A DNA stretch of 7,314 nucleotides from Candidatus Latescibacterota bacterium (GTDB lineage Bacteria; Krumholzibacteriota; Krumholzibacteriia; Krumholzibacteriales; WJIX01). The notes beneath the pieces were generated by a model that was not told where the DNA came from, did no database searches, and saw only the letters and a program-made list of their open reading frames with translations. Where the stretch lies: the NCBI GenBank assembly GCA_030643145.1, contig DAOWMJ010000098.1, positions 1-7,314 on the forward strand. Reading direction: 5' to 3'. Below are positions 6,430 through 7,314 of this stretch, in pieces. Within the stretch, counting starts at the first letter, position 1. Every line of letters begins with the position of its first letter. The position numbers and the translations under genes were made by a program.

Positions 6430-7314
6430 ATGAATCGGGAGGAAGCGAAAAAAAGGATAGAAACTCTTTGTGACGAAATAAATAAATTTGATTATCTCTA
6501 TTATATTAAAAACAATCCTGAAATCCCGGATGAAAAATACGACAAGCTTAGAGGGGAACTCTCTGAACTGGAAAGGCTCTATCCCGAGTTTACCACTCCG
6601 GATTCACCGAGCCAACGCGTTGGGGCTGTTCCGCTTGGCGAATTCGCGTCCGTAAATCATATCAGCCCTATGCTGAGCCTTGCCTCAACGGCAAACCCTG
6701 AAGAAATAAGAGAATTCGATTCCAGAATGAAACGTCTTTGCGGGATTTCCAATATTATATACACGGCGGAACCCAAATTCGACGGACTCTCAATTGAACT
6801 TGTATATGAAAATGGCTTACTCGCGCGCGGCTCTACAAGAGGAGACGGAAGATCAGGAGAGAATATTACTCCAAACATCAAAACAATCCCTTCGATCCCT
6901 CTCAAATTGAGAATGACTGACGCGCCTCCTCTGGTCTCTGTCAGAGGGGAAGCAATTATGCTCCTTAAAGACTTCCAGAAACTTAACGGCAGAATGATTG
7001 AAAAGGATGCCCCCGCCTTTGCCAACCCCCGAAACGCCGCCGCGGGCTCTCTTCGCCAGCTCGATTCCAGGATTACAGCCCGGAGACCGCTTACGTTCTA
7101 CGGCTATGAAATAATGTTTATAGAAAGTCTTAGCCATCCATCCTCGCACACTGAAGAACTAAATCTCTTAAAGGAATGGGGATTCAATGTCTATTCCCAT
7201 TACCGGTTTTGCGAAGATATTGAAGAAGCTATTGATTTTCACGCTTATCTTTCAAGCAAAAGGGATACGCTCCCCTTCGAAATAGATGGAGTTGTAATCA
7301 AGATCAATTCAAAA
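6430..7314 (+). CDS. ligA: NAD-dependent DNA ligase LigA, 3'-truncated
   Basis: LigA seals nicks in duplex DNA during replication and repair, using NAD+ to form a ligase-AMP intermediate. The frame is open from the ATG at 6430 to the last base, giving 295 N-terminal residues of a protein normally about 670 long. Residues 1-~65 are the NMN-binding Ia domain (FDYLYY at 20-25, then PDEKYDKL at 33-40). The adenylation domain has the AMP-acceptor K116 in EPKFDG, GSTRGDG (134-140), VRGEA (171-175, E174), FANPRNAAAGSLRQLD (197-212) and EIDGVVIK (284-291, K291). These positions agree within a residue with E. coli LigA (K115, E173, K290). The OB, zinc-finger, helix-hairpin-helix and BRCT parts lie beyond the window. 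All catalytic motifs seen are intact. It is 75 bp from the glucan operon and probably has its own promoter. Confidence 0.97.
   Translation, partial: MNREEAKKRIETLCDEINKFDYLYYIKNNPEIPDEKYDKLRGELSELERLYPEFTTPDSPSQRVGAVPLGEFASVNHISPMLSLASTANPEEIREFDSRMKRLCGISNIIYTAEPKFDGLSIELVYENGLLARGSTRGDGRSGENITPNIKTIPSIPLKLRMTDAPPLVSVRGEAIMLLKDFQKLNGRMIEKDAPAFANPRNAAAGSLRQLDSRITARRPLTFYGYEIMFIESLSHPSSHTEELNLLKEWGFNVYSHYRFCEDIEEAIDFHAYLSSKRDTLPFEIDGVVIKINSK

Noticed and set aside
6657..7149. Two overlapping minus-strand frames
   Set aside because: Both are antisense to the catalytic core of ligA, whose motifs on the + strand are intact.

Overview
The window holds five protein-coding genes, all on the + strand, and two of them run off the window ends. 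It looks like chromosome from an uncultured or little-studied bacterium, not a mobile region: there is no transposase, integrase, phage gene, tRNA or CRISPR array. The gene set is a LA_2272-type surface repeat protein, a DUF4912 protein, two different GH57 proteins and an NAD-dependent DNA ligase. This fits an anaerobic or environmental lineage such as the FCB group, spirochaetes, deltaproteobacteria or a candidate phylum. The ligase segment MLSLASTANPEEIREFD resembles the Bacteroidota/FCB style of this region. That is a weak taxonomic hint from memory only.

Layout. Positions 1-849 are the 3' part of a repeat-protein gene. Its first ~318 bases are a nearly exact tandem array of 48-bp (16-residue) units in which two unit types strictly alternate, giving a 96-bp higher-order repeat. 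Positions 850-1120 are non-coding and hold a weak candidate promoter, an 8-bp inverted repeat around its -35 box, a strong two-part hairpin (1012-1052) and a good ribosome binding site. Next comes a tight three-gene unit. It contains a DUF4912 protein with a SAP/Rho-N-like N-terminus and a very basic linker (1121-2227), a GH57/DUF1957 alpha-glucan branching-enzyme family protein (2244-3842), and a GH57-DUF3536 protein (3844-6354). The gaps are 16 nt and 1 nt, so co-transcription and coupled translation are likely. A 75-bp gap with a candidate promoter then leads to the 5' part of ligA (6430 to the window end).

How the genes fit together. The two GH57 proteins are the catalytic part of an alpha-glucan (glycogen-like) operon: one a branching or hydrolytic enzyme, the other of unknown specificity. 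DUF4912 proteins are commonly found beside such genes. The one here adds a possible nucleic-acid-binding N-terminus, so a regulatory or scaffolding role is a reasonable guess but unproven. ligA is a housekeeping neighbour that probably has its own promoter. The surface repeat gene upstream is functionally unrelated as far as can be seen.
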